This document shows positions 6,967 to 10,917 of a stretch of 10,917 nucleotides of DNA, one piece after another (the stretch's first letter is position 1; every line of letters starts with the position of its first letter). This DNA comes from Clostridiaceae bacterium. GTDB lineage: Bacteria; Bacillota; Clostridia; DSM-8532. The position numbers and the translations under genes are program-made. The DNA lies in the NCBI GenBank assembly GCA_012842645.1, contig DUSJ01000105.1, positions 1 through 10,917 on the forward strand, in the 5' to 3' direction. The notes below the pieces were generated by a model that saw only the letters and a program-made list of their open reading frames with translations, searched no databases and was not told where the DNA came from.

Positions 6967-7875
6967 ATGGATATAAGACAGTTATACTACTTTGTTACAG
7001 TAGCGGAAGAAGGACAAATCAGCAGCGCAGCTGAGAAGCTTAATATGACCCAGCCGCCGCTTAGCCAGCAGATGAAAAAATTAGAGGAAGATACCAATAC
7101 CAAGCTGTTTAATCGAACGCCAAAGGGTATTGAACTTACAGAAGCCGGCAAATTACTTTTAAGCCGTGCACATCAGATTCTGACCTTTGTAAGTAATACT
7201 GTTAATGAGCTGAACGAGTATGTTCAGGGTGCAAAAGGAATCGTTAATATAGGTATCATTTCGTCCTCGGTGGAATCACTGCTTTCATTTAAGCTCCCTG
7301 AATTTCAGAAAAACAATCCAAAAATAAAATTCAACGTTATCGAAAACGATACCTTCAGTATTTTGGACATGGTTGAAAAAGCACTCGTTGATGTCGCATT
7401 TGTCAGAACCCCTTTCTCCAGTATAGGTCTCCATACATATACCCTTTTTTCGGAGCCTGTATGCGCCGTTTTGAGCAAGAGTTATCTTGAACAAAGTACT
7501 TTGCGCGATAAACTCATGAGCTCTGATGAACCATTGCTCCTGAGTGACTTAATAGATGAGAAAATTATTCTTTTGCAGAACTATGAAAATACGGTTAAAA
7601 CAGCCTGCCGACAATTTAACTTTGAGCCAAACGTAGTGTGTCGTGGCAGTAATGCCATTTCCGCCTTACTGCTTGCCAGAGCTGGTTTAGGTACAATGAT
7701 AACGCCAATAAGCACCGTTGAGATGACTGATTTGTCCGACCTGATTGTTCGAGCTATCAATTGCAGCATTTTAAATTCCTCAATTGTTATGGTTTGGAAT
7801 GCAGATCGAAAGCCATCTTATGCTGTAAGCAAGTTTATTGAGCATATAAAGAACCTGGAAATAAAAAGCCCCTGA
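6967..7875 (+). CDS. LysR-type transcriptional regulator, divergent to the transporter operon
   Basis: A 302-aa cytoplasmic DNA-binding regulator of normal family length. The N-terminus is the LysR winged helix-turn-helix: MDIRQLYYFVTVAEEGQ starts it, the helix-turn-helix spans about 18-40 (AAEKLNMTQPPLSQQMKKLE), and the wing holds LFNRTPKGIELTEAG (47-61). A linker helix (62-88) leads to a two-lobed effector domain (about 90-295) beginning GIVNIGIISS, with the typical GLGTMITP segment at 240-247. The start ATG 6967 matches the family N-terminus. The open frame continues upstream to a TTG at 6862, but that lies upstream of the predicted promoter. The gene is head-to-head with the M20 gene across 184 bp that hold its own promoter and a T-N11-A box, so local control of that operon and autoregulation are likely. 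The effector is probably the imported compound or its product. Confidence 0.93.
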   Translation: MDIRQLYYFVTVAEEGQISSAAEKLNMTQPPLSQQMKKLEEDTNTKLFNRTPKGIELTEAGKLLLSRAHQILTFVSNTVNELNEYVQGAKGIVNIGIISSSVESLLSFKLPEFQKNNPKIKFNVIENDTFSILDMVEKALVDVAFVRTPFSSIGLHTYTLFSEPVCAVLSKSYLEQSTLRDKLMSSDEPLLLSDLIDEKIILLQNYENTVKTACRQFNFEPNVVCRGSNAISALLLARAGLGTMITPISTVEMTDLSDLIVRAINCSILNSSIVMVWNADRKPSYAVSKFIEHIKNLEIKSP

Positions 7876-7936
7876 CCAGATCAGCCCAACCCAGATTCAA
7901 CATCTGCCGATCATTTTATGCAATAAAGAAAAGAGG

Positions 7937-7972
7937 AAAGCCCCCTAAAACGCTTTGTTCTCGAGGGCTTTT
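7937..7972. terminator. Bidirectional intrinsic terminator between convergent genes
   Basis: AAAGCCC (7937-7943) pairs with GGGCTTT (7965-7971) around a 21-nt loop. On the plus strand the 3' arm ends in TTTT, which would end the LysR message 62 nt after its stop. On the minus strand the structure is followed by a T-rich run (TCTTTTCTTT), which would end the 55-codon gene. Nothing else was seen between 7876 and 8003. Confidence 0.75.
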
Positions 7973-8003
7973 ATACCACTGGAAACTCGAAATCCGGGTA
8001 CCT

Positions 8004-8171
8004 TTATTGAAAGAGAAACGGCTCTATAATGGTCGTGTCGTTCTGCTGGCGGGATCCCTTCTGAAACTCTTTTAATAAGATTAATAAATCTATAATGTCA
8101 CCCAGTATTGCCAGTAAGGCGCCTATGATGGCCAGCCTGTATATTTCGGCATCATTGCTGCGGCCACGCAT
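8004..8171 (-). CDS. Small single-pass membrane protein, 55 aa, family not recognised
   Basis: Not recognised. The frame runs from ATG 8171-8169 to TAA 8006-8004. It has a charged N-terminus (MRGRSNDAEIYR), one hydrophobic helix at about 13-33 (LAIIGALLAILGDIIDLLILL, interrupted by acidic residues at 25 and 28), then a polar, basic tail with KEFQKGSRQQ. Support comes from an excellent Shine-Dalgarno, GGAGGG (8176-8181), 4 nt before ATG, a plausible amphipathic membrane protein composition, and a terminator just downstream. It lies 88 nt after the glycosidase-domain gene on the same strand, so it could be co-transcribed or have its own start. The acidic residues inside the helix suggest an interaction partner or a peripheral helix rather than a simple anchor. 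Homology remains untested. Confidence 0.65.
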   Translation of the reverse strand: MRGRSNDAEIYRLAIIGALLAILGDIIDLLILLKEFQKGSRQQNDTTIIEPFLFQ

Positions 8172-8179
8172 GATTCCCT

Positions 8180-8229
8180 CCGGGGAAAAGTCTCCGATAC
8201 TGTATACTATTCCGGAAACTTTTCCCCGG
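8180..8229 (-). other. Long perfect hairpin overlapping the ribosome binding site of the 55-aa gene
   Basis: CCGGGGAAAAGT (8180-8191) is exactly complementary to 8218-8229. In minus-strand RNA the stem continues through a U-G pair (8217/8192) and four more pairs (8213-8216 with 8193-8196), 17 bp in all with a 16-nt loop. On the plus strand the same position is a C-A mismatch, which favours a minus-strand RNA role. The 3' arm shares its last two bases with the GGAGGG site. No U-tract follows, so it is not a standard terminator. It may control translation of the small gene or protect the end of the upstream message. The remaining intergenic bases 8230-8259 show nothing else. Confidence 0.65.
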
Positions 8230-8259
8230 TTCTATTTTATTCACCAGTACATCATTCTT

Positions 8260-10917
8260 TTACAGCTGTCCGAGTACGATCTTCCTGCTTGTAAGTTCAC
8301 CTTTTTTAGCCCTGATGGGCACCGGGCCTTCTTCAACGAGAGGCTCTATCAGGTTGGTAACTACCTGGCCTTTTGCATTGGTTTTCCACAATGGCTGCGA
8401 GTAATCGAACAGATAGATTTCCGCATTTTCCACCGGGTTCCCCTTCTTGTCTGTAACCGTTATCGTTGCAGGTCCGCCGGAACCTATTCCTTCTACCTTG
8501 AGCAGCAACTGGTGATCGATGACCACTTTCATTTCGGGCATGCTGAACCTCTGGCTGGCTGGGTTGCCGTTCACAATCATCGCCCCAAGGCGGAGTCTGA
8601 TCGGAGTGTTGTCCTGGAACGAGGGCTTTGCCCTGAATGTTATGGTCCCAAGCTTCGCCACCGCGTCGGCCGACAGGTTCGTAAGATTGTCAATTTCCAG
8701 AGTTATGCGCCCGATATTCGTGTCTACCCTGTGGGTCATTACCTTGCCTTTCTGCACCCAGGGCTCAAGGGCGATCTGAAGGCCTGCGGTCTTGCTGTCC
8801 GCGTCCACAACTTCGACGCTGTTCGTATCGTAAGTGATCTCCATGTATACTTTCCTGAGGTTCTTAGGATTATTGACTTCCAGTGTCGTCGTGAAGGTTC
8901 CGCCTTCGACTATCGGATTTATCGTTGTGGCAGTTACCCTTGGAGCCCCTGTTTCCACGGTGAATGCGATGGATTTGGACCACTGTTTTCCATTAAGGTC
9001 CGTAAAGGATATCTCAAGGACATGGTAACCGTCTGCCAGCGGAAGTTCCGCGCCCAGTTCTCCTTTGATGGATACGCTGACGTTGCCGGTTATGTTGAGC
9101 CCTGTTACCGGGGCTCCGTCAAGCAGTACTTTTACGCTGTTTATATCAACGCCGGCACCTTTCGGATCAACGGTGATCTCTGCCGTGAGCGGCACCTTTC
9201 CTGATTTCACAACCGAGTTATCTGCCGGTGATGTAATCTTCAGCGCAGGATCCTGAACCGCCGCTCCGCCATCTGCATAGATCACCCTTAACTGGTCGAA
9301 ATACAGTGTTCCCTTCGTCCTCATCTCATCCCTTGAACACATTACGCGTATCGGGGTGTCAAGTACGAATGGCCCCTTCCGGCCGGACGGTATTTTGGCC
9401 TCGACATATTTCCATCCTGACCAGTCGATCCCGCCGGTTCCGGTGGATGGATTGTAATCCGGTGTAAAGTCTATATAGAAGCTTTCGCCGTTAGCATCCT
9501 TAACGCTTGCGCGCAGCCATGACTTGCTGTTGTCGCCATAGACCCACATACCTATGGCAGTCGCGTTGCCTGGTACGGATAACACGGTCTTGGTCTTAGT
9601 ATTGGGATCCAACGCATATGCGTATACGCCTGCAACGCCTTTTTCAACTCCATTGTCAAGGGTGAAGTCATAATCCACCCTCAGGAGGCCATTCCCCGAC
9701 CTGGCCAGCGAAGGATCATTAATAACGGACACATTGGCTGATTTTGCCCTCACTGTTGAATAGCCCCATCCTGTCGCGCCTTCAAAATCCTCGATAACGC
9801 TCAGTGAAGACTGTACATTAACGGTTATATACGCGCTCGTATTGCCATAGCTGACCTTTATCCTGCCGCTTCCGCTGGCTTCCTTTGACACGGTTAATAC
9901 GCCGTCTTGGGTGATGGTCCCGATATTGCCCTCGACCTGCCAGCTAAACGAACTGTCTGCGCTTGTGACTTTTATGTTGTGGTAATATGCTTCGCAGCCA
10001 AGGTCCACAACGTCCCCCGGAAGAACGCTCAGGACGCTTTTTGACGGTTTTATGGACGTGATTTCATTGAGTACCCTGAGCTCCACGGCACCAACGGCAT
10101 TTCCGCTGTATGCCATTACGCTGAACACTCCGGGCGTATTTCCGACGGTAAGCTTGCCCTGGGCATCTATTGTTCCCGTGTTACTCACCCATGACACAGG
10201 CTCAGTCAAATTGACAGGCAGATAGCTGGAATCCGTCGCCAGGGCAGAATACTGAACGGTAGCTCCGGGCAGCGCATAGACCATTCCCGGATATATGTGC
10301 AGTTTCCTGGCAGTAGTCTCCTTAGTGGCTTGTCCTTCCTTTATGGCGATGCTGGCCTTCGAAACCAGCAGAAGGCCGTTGGAATTGGCTCTTTCCGAGC
10401 CGTCCGAGGGAGTGTTGAGAAGCCCGGGGCTGCTGTGTCCGGGTCTCCTGGCTATTATGGCCGAGGACCCGCCGCCGTCAAGCTGGATGGCCTTTATGCA
10501 TCCTTCCCTGTGCAGGAACTGGGCAACTTCCAGGCTCGAAACACCCTGGCTTAAGGTACTCCTGCCGTCACACTGGAAGAATACCACCTCTCCGTTTGCT
10601 TTTACTCCCACGGCTGTCGCCGGGCCGGTATTCGTTGTCGACAATCCGGATACTATGGCACCGTTATTGATCAGAATTTTTTCTCCGCCAATAGCCTGTT
10701 CCACGTTCGACCATTTGTTTTCCACGTCATTGAATATAAACGTGACCTCGTCGCCCTTCCTGAACTGGCTCAGGACGCTGTAGCCCTGCTTGCCGTTCCT
10801 TGCTGACAGCACCAACTGGTTAGCGCCGATGGGGGTGGCTTTAGCATCCAACTTTATATCTGTGACTTTTGCTATTATTGCCCCGCCAACCTTGACCTCG
10901 CCGTACAGCATATCAAG
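8260..10917 (-). CDS. Large exported phosphodiester glycosidase (NAGPA-domain) protein with Ig-like, CBM-like and cohesin-like modules, 5' end outside window
   Basis: The frame is open to the right edge, so the 885 visible residues are the C-terminal part; signal peptide and N-terminal half of the catalytic domain are missing. Counting from Met at 10911: a NAGPA/PF09992 C-terminal half (about 1-187) with GDEVTFIF (53-60), AIGGEKILINNG (73-84), FFQCDGRS (111-118), QLDGGGSSA (143-151) and NSNGLLLVS (177-185); two Big/Ig-like domains (about 203-281 and 286-367); a jelly-roll carbohydrate-binding-like region (about 371-546, DFEGATGWG to LYFDQLRVIY); an Ig-like domain (558-653); a cohesin-like domain (658-800, NLRKVYMEITYDTNSVEVV); and a carboxypeptidase-regulatory-like end domain (814-870). 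No LPXTG or SLH anchor at the C-terminus. Related NAGPA enzymes cleave sugar phosphodiesters, so a cell-envelope or polysaccharide substrate is plausible. G+C is higher than in the genes to the left. Confidence 0.88.
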   Translation of the reverse strand, partial: LDMLYGEVKVGGAIIAKVTDIKLDAKATPIGANQLVLSARNGKQGYSVLSQFRKGDEVTFIFNDVENKWSNVEQAIGGEKILINNGAIVSGLSTTNTGPATAVGVKANGEVVFFQCDGRSTLSQGVSSLEVAQFLHREGCIKAIQLDGGGSSAIIARRPGHSSPGLLNTPSDGSERANSNGLLLVSKASIAIKEGQATKETTARKLHIYPGMVYALPGATVQYSALATDSSYLPVNLTEPVSWVSNTGTIDAQGKLTVGNTPGVFSVMAYSGNAVGAVELRVLNEITSIKPSKSVLSVLPGDVVDLGCEAYYHNIKVTSADSSFSWQVEGNIGTITQDGVLTVSKEASGSGRIKVSYGNTSAYITVNVQSSLSVIEDFEGATGWGYSTVRAKSANVSVINDPSLARSGNGLLRVDYDFTLDNGVEKGVAGVYAYALDPNTKTKTVLSVPGNATAIGMWVYGDNSKSWLRASVKDANGESFYIDFTPDYNPSTGTGGIDWSGWKYVEAKIPSGRKGPFVLDTPIRVMCSRDEMRTKGTLYFDQLRVIYADGGAAVQDPALKITSPADNSVVKSGKVPLTAEITVDPKGAGVDINSVKVLLDGAPVTGLNITGNVSVSIKGELGAELPLADGYHVLEISFTDLNGKQWSKSIAFTVETGAPRVTATTINPIVEGGTFTTTLEVNNPKNLRKVYMEITYDTNSVEVVDADSKTAGLQIALEPWVQKGKVMTHRVDTNIGRITLEIDNLTNLSADAVAKLGTITFRAKPSFQDNTPIRLRLGAMIVNGNPASQRFSMPEMKVVIDHQLLLKVEGIGSGGPATITVTDKKGNPVENAEIYLFDYSQPLWKTNAKGQVVTNLIEPLVEEGPVPIRAKKGELTSRKIVLGQL

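Noticed and set aside
8180..8229. Reading the perfect hairpin as the terminator of the glycosidase gene
   Set aside because: In minus-strand RNA the stem is followed by AGGGAATC and a start codon, not by a U-tract.
8095..9204. Long plus-strand open frame of 369 codons
   Set aside because: It lies mostly opposite the glycosidase-domain gene, has no recognisable family, an unlikely Tyr/His/Arg/Cys-rich composition and no ribosome binding site. The minus strand carries clear domain motifs over the same bases.
10295..10783. Plus-strand open frame of 162 codons
   Set aside because: Antisense shadow of the NAGPA domain; low-complexity Ser/Pro/Leu product without motifs.

Overview
The window looks like a chromosome segment from a Gram-positive anaerobe of the Clostridia type. 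This is an inference from gene layout and signals. The solute-binding protein is a lipoprotein with a lipobox, Shine-Dalgarno sites are purine-rich, TTG and GTG starts are used, the transporter order matches Bacillus nupNOPQ, and a large exported protein carries Ig-like and cohesin-like modules. No rRNA, tRNA, CRISPR array, insertion sequence or phage gene was seen.

Positions 1-6782 (minus strand) hold one compact six-gene operon, read right to left. In order it encodes an M20-family metallohydrolase (TTG start), a BMP/PnrA-type lipoprotein, a two-domain ABC ATPase, two membrane permeases, and a GATase1_like (DUF1355) protein cut by the left edge. Gaps are 13-163 nt, and ATPase and first permease overlap by ATGA. 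A LysR-type regulator (6967-7875, plus strand) is transcribed divergently from a 184-bp control region. That region holds back-to-back sigma-A-type promoters, a T-N11-A box and a perfect 7-bp dyad. The likely role is regulated uptake of a small, probably nucleoside-like or heterocyclic, compound followed by cytoplasmic amide or acyl hydrolysis. The substrate cannot be read from sequence. Hairpins lie after the M20 gene and in two places between the lipoprotein and ATPase genes; they probably set relative expression.

Positions 7876-8259 hold a bidirectional terminator between convergent genes, an otherwise easily missed 55-codon membrane-protein gene on the minus strand, and a long perfect hairpin that overlaps that gene's ribosome binding site.

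Positions 8260-10917 (minus strand) hold the 3' part of a large gene for an extracellular protein: the C-terminal half of a phosphodiester glycosidase (NAGPA) domain followed by Ig-like, carbohydrate-binding-like, cohesin-like and carboxypeptidase-regulatory-like modules. Its 5' end is outside the window. This part is visibly richer in G+C than the transporter operon, so the window may span a compositional boundary near position 8000.
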